From a virus, in the IMG/VR virus record IMGVR_UViG_3300023174_002401, positions 1 to 24,437 of that record: a stretch of 24,437 nucleotides of DNA, one strand, 5' to 3'. The position numbers were made by a program, and so were the translations under genes. The notes under the pieces were generated by a model. That model did not search any database. It was not told where the DNA came from and was given only the letters and a program-made list of their open reading frames with translations. Shown here piece by piece: positions 1 through 5,991 of the stretch (the first letter of the stretch is position 1; the number at the start of each line of letters is the position of its first letter).

Positions 1-1
1 T

Positions 2-46
2 GAAGTGTTATTATCAGGCGAGCTAATGAGAAAATTTTATGTATAA
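2..46 (+). CDS. 3' end of an upstream gene (partial)
   Basis: An open frame enters from the left edge and stops with TAA at 44-46, encoding a tail that ends in GELMRKFYV. It overlaps the start of the next gene by 8 nt, a typical tight phage junction. The other two forward frames stop at positions 1-3 and 24-26, so this is the only frame that can carry a gene up to the gp5 start. Too short to assign; in T4-like phages other baseplate hub genes often lie near gp5, which is inference only. Confidence 0.45.
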   Translation, partial: EVLLSGELMRKFYV

Positions 47-1115
47 CGAAAACTTTATGGGCCTTTCAGGCTTTTTCTGGTTTACTGGCCTTGTTGAGGA
101 CAGGCAAGATCCACTCAAAGCAGGCCGTGTTCGTGTAAGAATATTAGGCCAGCATACATCCGATAAAACTTTATTACCTACGGAAGATTTACCATGGTCT
201 CTTGTTATGTTACCGATAACGGCCAGCGGCGTAAGTGGTATAGGAAATTCGGCGACCGGACTACTCGAAGGAAGTTGGGTGTTTGGTTTCTTTCGAGATG
301 GTCAGAGAAGGCAAGAGCCAGTTATATTAGGTAGTTTACCAGGAAGGCCTACTCAAGCAGCAAATAGCTCCTCTGGGTTTAATGACCCGAACGGAGTTTA
401 TCCTCGTTATATTAATGAGCCAGATGTAAATCGTCTGGCCATTAATGATCCTTTAAAACCACATCCAAGTCTGGCCATCAGAGAACAGGCCAGAACGTTA
501 GGTGTACCTACAGCGGACTTTAATCCTTATACAGCGGCCGATGGATCGGCAATAGCACCATCGGACAGCACTACATGGAATCAACCTGAATTGCCTTATG
601 CGGCCGTTTATCCAAGCAATCAAGTATATGAGAGTGAATCTGGCCATATCATGGAGTTTGATGATACAAAGGACAACGAGCGTATTCATCTTCGCCACAG
701 GACAGGCACTGGTACAGAGATTCACCCCAATGGCGACCAGACCACCATTACCAAGAATATAACAACAATCAACAATGGCCAGTCTAACCATTATATCACA
801 GGCGACTCTAATACCACTATAGATGGCCACCATAAGTTATTCATTAATAAAAAAGGAGAGGCCAATAACCACTACGATATACACATAGGGCCAAATGCCT
901 CTATTAACATAGTAGTAGAAACAGGTGATATAAACCTTGTAACTGGCCAAGGTAAAGTAAATGTCAATTCAGCAGGTGATTATAATTTAAAGGTAGGTGG
1001 TAATATGACAGTTACAGTAGCAGGCGAGTTTAATCAGAGAGTAGATGGTGGTTCTATATTAAACACATCAGGCACAGTGGTCATCACAGGTGAGACAATT
1101 GATCTTAACCCATAA
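39..1115 (+). CDS. 5: Baseplate hub / tail spike protein, gp5-like, no lysozyme domain
   Basis: Central spike of the contractile tail, expected to trimerise below the tail tube and carry the PAAR tip encoded at 8492. Residues about 11-105 look like the gp5 OB-fold: a GFFWFTGLVEDRQDP opening, then RVRVRILG, LPWSLVMLP and the G-S-W-V-F-G-F-F-R-D-G strand followed by EPVILGSLPG. A linker follows. From about residue 200 comes the ESGHIMEFDD..ERIHLRHRTGT segment that leads into the triple beta-helix, with repeated short beta strands (GDYNLKVGGNMTVTVAGEF) to the end. At 358 aa it is much shorter than T4 gp5 (575 aa), because no lysozyme domain lies between OB-fold and helix. ATG 39 is chosen; Met7 (57) is an alternative. 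The gene is unusually rich in GGCC compared with the rest of the window. Confidence 0.9.
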   Translation: MYNENFMGLSGFFWFTGLVEDRQDPLKAGRVRVRILGQHTSDKTLLPTEDLPWSLVMLPITASGVSGIGNSATGLLEGSWVFGFFRDGQRRQEPVILGSLPGRPTQAANSSSGFNDPNGVYPRYINEPDVNRLAINDPLKPHPSLAIREQARTLGVPTADFNPYTAADGSAIAPSDSTTWNQPELPYAAVYPSNQVYESESGHIMEFDDTKDNERIHLRHRTGTGTEIHPNGDQTTITKNITTINNGQSNHYITGDSNTTIDGHHKLFINKKGEANNHYDIHIGPNASINIVVETGDINLVTGQGKVNVNSAGDYNLKVGGNMTVTVAGEFNQRVDGGSILNTSGTVVITGETIDLNP

Positions 1116-1121
1116 CGAAGG

Positions 1122-1135
1122 CCAGCAGTAGCTGG
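1122..1135 (+). other. Small hairpin after the gp5 gene
   Basis: CCAGC-AGTA-GCTGG forms a 5-bp stem with a 4-nt loop just after the gp5 stop codon. No T-run follows, so it is at best a weak 3'-end structure. The rest of the gap to 1294 shows no gene; it also holds a CCTGG/CCAGG pair (about 1250-1275) just before the Fe-S carrier gene. Confidence 0.3.
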
Positions 1136-1294
1136 AGCAAAAAGTTAATCTATAAAGTGATGTAATGGTGTATCAATACTAGCAGGCCATTCATATATTA
1201 TCCATAGGAACTGGTGAATTTATCTAACATCCTTAGCCCTTAAAAATTTCCTGGTATATTTTTTACTGTTCCAGGTTTGAGTCTAAATATTGAT

Positions 1295-1627
1295 ATGGCA
1301 GATATTATTACATTAACAGATAAGGCAAAGAACTATCTTATTGGTATTATGGCCAAGTCTGGTAAAAGACATGTATTTCTACAGGCCAAAGGTGGTGGTT
1401 GTGCTGGATTTAAATATGATTGGTCTTATCCGAATGAGACTGATTTAGATAGTAAAGATACTTACATTCATATGGATGAAGGATATTCTTTAGTGATTGA
1501 TCGTTATAGTGCTTTTAAATTAATAGGCATGAAAATTGATTATATTGAATCTATCTCTGGTTCTAGTTTAGAAATATCAAATCCAAATGCGACTTCTACT
1601 TGTGGATGTGGTGAGTCTTTTTCTTAG
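1295..1627 (+). CDS. A-type iron-sulfur carrier (IscA/HesB/ErpA family)
   Basis: Fe-S cluster or iron carrier, predicted to hand clusters to apoproteins in the infected cell. The 110-aa product has the family layout: an N-terminal ITLTDKAKNYL helix, GGGCAGFKYDW with Cys36, and a C-terminal CGCG with Cys103 and Cys105, giving the three conserved ligands. The length matches the usual 105-120 aa. A TTG at 1277 could add six residues, but ATG 1295 gives the standard family N-terminus and is preferred. It converges tail to tail with the hydroxylase gene at 1624, overlapping it by 4 nt. Neighbouring iron enzymes and the SPASM enzyme at 23246 are plausible clients, which is inference. Family assignment is firm; the client is unknown. 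Confidence 0.9.
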   Translation: MADIITLTDKAKNYLIGIMAKSGKRHVFLQAKGGGCAGFKYDWSYPNETDLDSKDTYIHMDEGYSLVIDRYSAFKLIGMKIDYIESISGSSLEISNPNATSTCGCGESFS

Positions 1628-2193
1628 GGATTGTTTGGCGACATAGGCACGTCAAAGATAAAAGCAATACGTTCTGCTGGCCCTATATTTTCAGCCATGT
1701 GGTTTTTCTTATTATCAAACCAAAAGAAAGTTCCTGGTTCTACTACAATCACCTCTTTTGTATTATCATCATCGCCATCGTCCCAAACTGTATAACGATA
1801 TAGGCCTTTAATTGCTAAATGATAACGATCTTTTGTATGATAGTATTTACCTTGATCAATATGTTTACCTGTAATTTTACCTGCTGGTGTATTTAAAAAA
1901 GCACAACGACCTACTCTTAACGATTTTGATGCTAGCCATTGTTGAATGGCAATATGTCTTGTTGTTGCTTCTGTTGGTACACAAATTTCTGTATCACCTA
2001 TAAATTCATCAGATTTAGAAACGCCACCCATGACTAATTGAAGCACATCTGCTGTTACAAGTTTACTATGAGGATCTTGTCGATCAACACCTTTTAAACG
2101 GCTAGCATTACCCCAGTCTTGAGGATATTGTTCCAACTGTTCACGTATTTTAGATACGTCTATATTCTTTTCAATAATACGTATGTTCTTCAT
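1624..2193 (-). CDS. Aspartyl/asparaginyl beta-hydroxylase-like 2OG-Fe(II) oxygenase
   Basis: Predicted non-haem Fe(II)/2-oxoglutarate dioxygenase of the Asp/Asn beta-hydroxylase type, which hydroxylates side chains in proteins or peptides. The 189-aa product shows a double-stranded beta-helix signature: HID (His111, Asp113), RYHLAIKG at 123-130, then PGTFFWFDNKKNHMAEN with His165, and Arg175 in ERIAFIFDVP as the 2OG-binding Arg. This is the complete 2-His-1-carboxylate facial triad. Its ATG overlaps the stop of the 31-aa peptide upstream by ATGA, so translation is probably coupled. It is the last gene of the minus-strand run that starts at 3415. The substrate is unknown; a virion protein or a host ribosomal or envelope protein are all possible. 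Confidence 0.85.
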   Translation of the reverse strand: MKNIRIIEKNIDVSKIREQLEQYPQDWGNASRLKGVDRQDPHSKLVTADVLQLVMGGVSKSDEFIGDTEICVPTEATTRHIAIQQWLASKSLRVGRCAFLNTPAGKITGKHIDQGKYYHTKDRYHLAIKGLYRYTVWDDGDDDNTKEVIVVEPGTFFWFDNKKNHMAENIGPAERIAFIFDVPMSPNNP

Positions 2194-2285
2194 TTACGAA
2201 GTATATCTTTAATGATTAATACCCAAAAACATATTACGGTAATTATACTCATAAAGAAAAATGTAGTTATTATAAGAGATATCAT
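2190..2285 (-). CDS. 31-aa single-helix membrane peptide
   Basis: Begins ATG at 2285 and ends TGA at 2190. It encodes a hydrophobic stretch rich in Ile, Phe, Thr and Val over residues 2-25, then a basic end (KDILRK), consistent with one inner-membrane helix. It joins both neighbours by ATGA overlaps: its ATG overlaps the stop of the 24-aa peptide before it, and its TGA overlaps the ATG of the hydroxylase after it. Function unknown. The double coupling and clean hydrophobic pattern argue that it is translated. Confidence 0.6.
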   Translation of the reverse strand: MISLIITTFFFMSIITVICFWVLIIKDILRK

Positions 2286-2356
2286 TTACTAATGTAATGT
2301 AAAATTATTAAAGCCGGTATTAACAGTAATAAAGGAAATACAAATTGATAGATCAT
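2282..2356 (-). CDS. 24-aa single-helix membrane peptide
   Basis: ATG at 2356, TGA at 2282. Residues about 4-21 are Phe/Leu/Ile/Pro rich (FVFPLLLLIPALIIL), followed by HYISK: a minimal transmembrane segment. It starts 1 nt after the TAA of the 22-aa peptide and overlaps the following 31-aa peptide by 4 nt. No family recognised. Confidence 0.55.
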   Translation of the reverse strand: MIYQFVFPLLLLIPALIILHYISK

Positions 2357-2357
2357 A

Positions 2358-2426
2358 TTATCTCATTGAATAATAGGTAGCTACAATTAACACGATAACG
2401 GCCACTATAATATAAAAAGTTGACAT
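2358..2426 (-). CDS. 22-aa single-helix membrane peptide
   Basis: ATG at 2426, TAA at 2358. Almost the whole peptide is a hydrophobic Ile/Val/Leu/Ala helix (FYIIVAVIVLIVATYY) with a short polar end (SMR). It starts 1 nt after the stop of the nuclease gene and ends 1 nt before the next ATG, so it is the first of three chained micro-genes. No family recognised. Confidence 0.55.
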   Translation of the reverse strand: MSTFYIIVAVIVLIVATYYSMR

Positions 2427-2427
2427 A

Positions 2428-2859
2428 TTAATTGCACCATGATTGTTTAGCTTCGCCATAATATTCTCTAGCGTAACCATTTTTAATTAATAATGATCTT
2501 AGACTTTGTCCATCTAATATAATATCACCTAACACGCGACCACCAAACTTATCCCAATCAGCAATAGCTACTTCTATTTTCTTAGCATTAGCAATTGATT
2601 TCTTTGTAAATTCTGTAGCAGCTAGACCTTTAGTGTTTTCAGATTCACATTTAGCACGGAATCCTTTTTCTGGTGTATCAACACCATAGACACGAATAGA
2701 TAATTCTTTTTTAAGAGGTTCTGGTAAGAAATTTGCTTCAAATGCTACTGTATCGCCATCTAATACTCTAGTTAATTTATAATTGTATTTTTTCATTTCT
2801 ACATCCTTCGCTAACGCCAAAGTAGGTAGAATCATTAATATTAATAATAATCTTTTCAT
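2428..2859 (-). CDS. Exported thermonuclease-like (SNase family) nuclease
   Basis: Predicted Ca-dependent staphylococcal-nuclease-type enzyme that cuts DNA or RNA. Residues 1-17 form a signal peptide (Lys-Arg, hydrophobic core, LALA cleavage motif), so the enzyme should reach the periplasm. The mature part has TRVLDGDTV (DGDT 34-37), IRVYGVDTPE (Arg56, Asp61, Glu64) and DKFGGRVLGD (Arg108), matching the metal-binding and catalytic positions of the family, and ends with an LIKNGYAREYY helix. Cys71 and Cys142 could form a disulfide after export. At 143 aa it is a single compact SNase domain. It follows the 2OG oxygenase gene by 16 nt and leads the micro-peptide chain. Possible roles are salvage of extracellular or competitor DNA, or attack on incoming DNA in the periplasm; these are inference. 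Confidence 0.85.
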   Translation of the reverse strand: MKRLLLILMILPTLALAKDVEMKKYNYKLTRVLDGDTVAFEANFLPEPLKKELSIRVYGVDTPEKGFRAKCESENTKGLAATEFTKKSIANAKKIEVAIADWDKFGGRVLGDIILDGQSLRSLLIKNGYAREYYGEAKQSWCN

Positions 2860-2875
2860 ATACTATAATATAACA

Positions 2876-3415
2876 CTATTTAACTATTTTGTCAAGCGCT
2901 GGAACGTAATAATCAAATGTCATTACGCGTCTTTTGACATTTTCATTGTTTATATTAGCTTTATGTACAAATGCTTCATTGACATTTAACATAAACAATT
3001 CGCCCTTTTTAGGAAATAATTTAAATTCTTCAGTTGAATTTTTAATATCAAACCCATTATTAGAATCTTCTGTATTATCTAAGTACAAATTAAAAACCAA
3101 ACAAATATTTAAATCAGCCCAAGTATCTATATCGTTATGCCATTTACGAGCTTTATTGTGAGCAAGATTACAACCTAGTTTACGTAGGTTTTTATAACCA
3201 GAACCAAAAAAACTTACATATCGTTGTTCTATTAATAAACGAAATTCATCTATTATAGAAACTAATTTAAGATCGTTTTTATAAACATAATCGTCTGGTT
3301 GGTCGCCTGCTTGTATAAAATTATAATTATCAAAATCATATTTAAATACTTCCTGGAATGGTAATATTGTATAACCATTTATATAAAAATTATTTAGATT
3401 TTCAGTTGTCAACAT
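2876..3415 (-). CDS. 2OG-Fe(II) oxygenase (PhyH/prolyl-hydroxylase-like fold)
   Basis: Predicted Fe(II)/2-oxoglutarate dioxygenase of 179 aa. The metal triad is visible as KWHND (His93, Asp95) and a distal His151 (EAFVHKANINN), followed by KRR (161-163) supplying the likely 2OG-binding Arg, in a strand ending RVMTFDYYV. The NLYLDNTEDSNNGF segment at 109-122 is typical of the loop between the two metal motifs. It is the first gene of the minus-strand run. Its ATG sits 7 nt after a reverse-strand TATAAATA box, so the transcript should have almost no leader. Such enzymes are common in marine T4-like phages, usually with unknown substrate. Confidence 0.75.
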   Translation of the reverse strand: MLTTENLNNFYINGYTILPFQEVFKYDFDNYNFIQAGDQPDDYVYKNDLKLVSIIDEFRLLIEQRYVSFFGSGYKNLRKLGCNLAHNKARKWHNDIDTWADLNICLVFNLYLDNTEDSNNGFDIKNSTEEFKLFPKKGELFMLNVNEAFVHKANINNENVKRRVMTFDYYVPALDKIVK

Positions 3416-3422
3416 ATACTAT

Positions 3423-3434
3423 TATTTATAAATA
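3423..3434. promoter_or_regulatory. Palindromic bidirectional T4-type late promoter
   Basis: TATTTATAAATA is a perfect 12-bp palindrome that contains TATAAATA on both strands: 3427-3434 on plus and 3430-3423 on minus. The minus box lies 7 nt before the ATG of the 2OG oxygenase (3415). The plus box serves the small acidic protein at 3462, which has its own AAGGAG site. TATAAATA is the known T4 late promoter element; the bidirectional use is inference. Confidence 0.65.
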
Positions 3435-3461
3435 GTATTACCAATTAACCAAGGAGTTAAA

Positions 3462-3635
3462 ATGGGCAGAAAAAAAGTAAAAACTCCTGAAGATATAATT
3501 GAATCTATAAAAGAAAAACAATCTGAAATTGACGATTTATTGTACGACTTAGAAGATACTATAAGTGTTTCTTCTGATGAAGATATTTCCGACTTTGATG
3601 AGGAAGAGGAAATAGACGAAACAGACGAAGAATAA
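3462..3635 (+). CDS. 57-aa acidic hypothetical protein
   Basis: Starts at ATG 3462, 5 nt after a strong AAGGAG ribosome site (3451-3456) and downstream of a TATAAATA box. A basic start (MGRKKVKTP) is followed by a helical EDIIESIKEKQSEIDDLLYDLED segment, then a very acidic C-terminus of Asp/Glu runs. Acidic small phage proteins can be DNA mimics or assembly factors, but nothing here proves that. A strong hairpin follows the stop. No family recognised. Confidence 0.75.
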   Translation: MGRKKVKTPEDIIESIKEKQSEIDDLLYDLEDTISVSSDEDISDFDEEEEIDETDEE

Positions 3636-3652
3636 CAACAATCTATATTTCA

Positions 3653-3692
3653 GGTGCCTAGGTAACTAGGCACCCTTTGAAGCAACAAAGGG
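3653..3692 (+). terminator. Two overlapping hairpins between small late genes
   Basis: The first hairpin is GGTGCCTAG (3653-3661), loop GTAA, CTAGGCACC (3666-3674): a perfect 9-bp stem. The second is CCCTTTG (3673-3679), loop AAGCAA, CAAAGGG (3686-3692): a perfect 7-bp stem. They share CC at 3673-3674, so both cannot form completely together. There is no clear T-run, so this is either a rho-independent-like end without U-tract, an RNA stability element, or an attenuator ahead of the gene at 3697. Confidence 0.5.
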
Positions 3693-3696
3693 TTAA

Positions 3697-3864
3697 ATGG
3701 ATAACAGATACATAGGCCTAATTATATTAGGTATTATATTTTCATTACTATCATGGTTATATCTTTCAATCTATTGCCAATCAAAACGTTATATTAAAAA
3801 ACTTAACAGATTAAAAAAATTAAAGATACTATCTCAAAAAATAAGGAGAAAACGTGTTTGGTAG
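3697..3864 (+). CDS. 55-aa single-pass membrane protein
   Basis: ATG 3697 to TAG 3864. Residues 5-26 are a hydrophobic helix (IGLIILGIIFSLLSWLYL), followed by a strongly basic cytoplasmic tail rich in Lys/Arg (KKLNRLKKLK, IRRKRVW), so N-out/C-in topology is likely by the positive-inside rule. It overlaps the next gene by 11 nt, and that gene's ribosome site lies inside it. No family recognised. Confidence 0.65.
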   Translation: MDNRYIGLIILGIIFSLLSWLYLSIYCQSKRYIKKLNRLKKLKILSQKIRRKRVW

Positions 3865-4102
3865 AAAAAAAAGTAAAAACCCTAATTTAAAAACATTAAA
3901 GAAAAAAGCACCAAAGATACCAGACTTTACTTGTACTGATGTAGATCACATCATCAGTTATGTTGAAGATAAAGACTTGTTAAATCGCACTCAATTAGCA
4001 TACTTCAAAAGACGCATGGAAAAACTACGTACTTCTAATGAAAAATTAAGAGATAGTGGTATCTATTGGTATGAAGAAATTAAAAAGTTATTACATAAAT
4101 AG
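3854..4102 (+). CDS. 82-aa basic helical hypothetical protein
   Basis: GTG start at 3854, supported by AAGGAG at 3843-3848 with 5-nt spacing. A Lys-rich N-terminus (GRKKSKNPNLKTLKKKAPKIP) is followed by DFTCTDVDHIISYVEDKD and a helical C-terminal part (RRMEKLRTSNEKLRDSGIYWYEEIKKLL) with coiled-coil character. The pattern resembles small conserved proteins of marine T4-like phages, without known function. The unusual GTG start and the overlap with the membrane-protein gene suggest translational coupling. Confidence 0.7.
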   Translation: MFGRKKSKNPNLKTLKKKAPKIPDFTCTDVDHIISYVEDKDLLNRTQLAYFKRRMEKLRTSNEKLRDSGIYWYEEIKKLLHK

Positions 4103-4106
4103 ATAT

Positions 4107-4265
4107 ATGTACACAGACAGAATAAATGAGCCTCGGTATAATGCAGGCAATTTTCAAGAGTATGATTACGAATTAGAATGGATCGAATGTGTTTGGAATA
4201 TTACTTACAAACAAATTGAATTAGTAACGGCCTTTACTTATCCTTGGATCAAAAATTCTGTCTAA
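4107..4265 (+). CDS. 52-aa hypothetical protein
   Basis: The frame is open further upstream, but ATG 4107, just after the previous stop (4102), is the natural start. The product is Tyr/Trp/Glu rich (EYDYELEWIECVWNITYKQIE) without a membrane segment. A CATAAATA sequence (4094-4101), one base from the late box, ends 5 nt before the ATG. The 3' end overlaps the end of the convergent receptor gene by 17 nt. No family recognised. Confidence 0.55.
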   Translation: MYTDRINEPRYNAGNFQEYDYELEWIECVWNITYKQIELVTAFTYPWIKNSV

Positions 4266-5991
4266 ATCCAAATAAAAAATTTCTACCTAATTGATTATAA
4301 CCATCAGGCCTTTCATATTTCTCATTTGTTATATTATTTAATTTACTATACAATACAATATTACCTAAAGTATAATCAGCAACCAAATCAAAAGTGCTTA
4401 CTGAAGGCATATTTTTATTATTATATGTTACACTATCAATATCTAAATGAGAACCATAATAATTCCAGTTTGCTTTTAAAGATGTGTTTTCAATCTTATT
4501 ATAAGAAACTTCTAAATTATTAACCCATCTAGGACGTCTTGCCAATTCTTTACCTTTACTATCTTCCGCTATTATAAATGTAGTTGAATTTTTTAAATCT
4601 AAATTCAATACATTATGTTTTAATTTTGTTTCAATACCTTTTCTTGTGCTTGTACCATTATCATTTTCATATGTATTATTTTTATATATTAATAGATTAT
4701 TGATTTTACTTTCAAACACCGCAATATCAATAATTTTATTGTTATAACCTACTTCATAAGTTATACTTTTTTCTGGTATTAAATTAGAGTTACCTAAGAA
4801 ACCATAGTTATCTTTACCATACATTTCGTATAGTGTGGGCATTTTATATCCCGTTGATACACTTGTTCTAAAACCATTATAAAAAAGACCGACTCTTTCC
4901 GTTAATTGATTATCAAAGTTACTTGGCATATCATAGCGAGCCCCACCTGTTACAAATAATTCGTCAGATAAAAACTTACTAACATTAAAATAGTAACCAT
5001 GATTTTCTCTTTTCTTATCTACGAAAGAAACATAATCATCTATGTTGGTATTGAATTTCGCATTTGTAAATGTATGTTCAGTACCTAAACTTATATCAGC
5101 AATTGTATGAAAAGTGTTTTTAGTTAATAGAGTTTTAGCATTACTATCGTAAGTGTCTTTAACGCCTGATTTATTATATTCTCTATTGTGGTCTGTATTA
5201 TTTAAAGTAAATTCAAAATCATTATTTTTTTGTAAAGATAGTTGTTGATTTTTAAAATTCCATAAACCAGAATAGTTTGTATTATCAGCACCACTGTCAT
5301 CCAAATTTGTCTTATTGGTTTTATCTATGAAATTTGTTTTTAAAAACCAATCATCTACTATACGAGAATCTGTTTGTAAAATGTAATTACGTGTTCTAAA
5401 AGAATCTGGTTCATTACCTTTTGGATAAACACTTATACCATCACTAGTTTCATTTTCAATTTGTAAATCTATTATATGATTATCAATTTTTTTACCTAAC
5501 TTAATTGTTTGTGTTTTAGTATTTTTAGAACCATAAGATAGATCAATCCAATTTTTATCATTAGCCTGAGTTTTCATGTTAACAACGCCGCCGATTGCGT
5601 CAGGTCCATAAACACTTCCCATAGGGCCTTTGATAACTTCTAGTGATTGAACTCCTAAAAAATTATGTTGGCTTAAATCATCATTACCTGTAGGTGTACT
5701 GGCATCTTTAATTGGTATTCCGTTTAAAGTAAACAATGTATGATTTGAATTTGTACCACGTGTAAAAGTACTACTGAACTGGCCTTTTGGCCCATACTGT
5801 ACAATGTTTGTGCTAGTTATATTTTTTATATCATTTGGCTCTATAACGTCATAAGAATACGTTAATGGTAAATGTTCCTCTGCCGTTCTAAATGCTTGTA
5901 TTGTAATTTGAGGAATATTTTCGTAAGAATATTGTGAATATGAAGTATTGGTTAAGAATATGAATAATAATAATTTAATGAATAAACGCAT
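4249..5991 (-). CDS. TonB-dependent outer-membrane receptor (BtuB/siderophore-receptor type)
   Basis: Predicted 22-strand outer-membrane barrel with N-terminal plug that imports iron chelates, cobalamin or similar ligands using TonB energy. Residues 1-20 are a signal peptide. PQITIQAFR (27-35) is a possible TonB box. The plug (about 40-140) carries the family signatures TLFTLNGIPIKDAS (85-98) and VQSLEVIKGP..SVYGPDAIGGVVNM (114-139). The rest shows alternating beta-barrel strands, the SVSTGYKMPTLYEMYG segment, the NITNEKYERPDGYNQLGRNF end motif and a terminal Phe. At 580 aa it is intact and close to BtuB in size. It starts inside the end of a 36-aa peptide gene with its own sigma70-type promoter. 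Composition is as AT-rich as the rest, so it is not a fresh host insertion. The ligand is unknown; a nutrient-uptake role and a receptor-masking role are both possible. Confidence 0.93.
   Translation of the reverse strand: MRLFIKLLLFIFLTNTSYSQYSYENIPQITIQAFRTAEEHLPLTYSYDVIEPNDIKNITSTNIVQYGPKGQFSSTFTRGTNSNHTLFTLNGIPIKDASTPTGNDDLSQHNFLGVQSLEVIKGPMGSVYGPDAIGGVVNMKTQANDKNWIDLSYGSKNTKTQTIKLGKKIDNHIIDLQIENETSDGISVYPKGNEPDSFRTRNYILQTDSRIVDDWFLKTNFIDKTNKTNLDDSGADNTNYSGLWNFKNQQLSLQKNNDFEFTLNNTDHNREYNKSGVKDTYDSNAKTLLTKNTFHTIADISLGTEHTFTNAKFNTNIDDYVSFVDKKRENHGYYFNVSKFLSDELFVTGGARYDMPSNFDNQLTERVGLFYNGFRTSVSTGYKMPTLYEMYGKDNYGFLGNSNLIPEKSITYEVGYNNKIIDIAVFESKINNLLIYKNNTYENDNGTSTRKGIETKLKHNVLNLDLKNSTTFIIAEDSKGKELARRPRWVNNLEVSYNKIENTSLKANWNYYGSHLDIDSVTYNNKNMPSVSTFDLVADYTLGNIVLYSKLNNITNEKYERPDGYNQLGRNFLFGFRQNF

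Noticed and set aside
498-833. 111-aa minus-strand frame inside the gp5 gene
   Set aside because: Lies opposite a well-supported gp5 frame and shows no domain; a shadow of the real gene.
1277-1294. TTG start for the Fe-S carrier
   Set aside because: Adds six residues not typical of the family; ATG 1295 gives the standard N-terminus.
1116-1294. tRNA or small RNA in the gap after gp5
   Set aside because: Only short hairpins are seen; no cloverleaf, T-loop signature or terminator-like T-run.
2783-3161. Two plus-strand frames (68 and 75 aa)
   Set aside because: Antisense to the nuclease and 2OG oxygenase genes, which carry catalytic motifs.
4056-4106. Upstream extension of the 52-aa gene to ATG 4056
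   Set aside because: Would overlap the preceding gene by 47 nt in another frame; ATG 4107 right after its stop is simpler.
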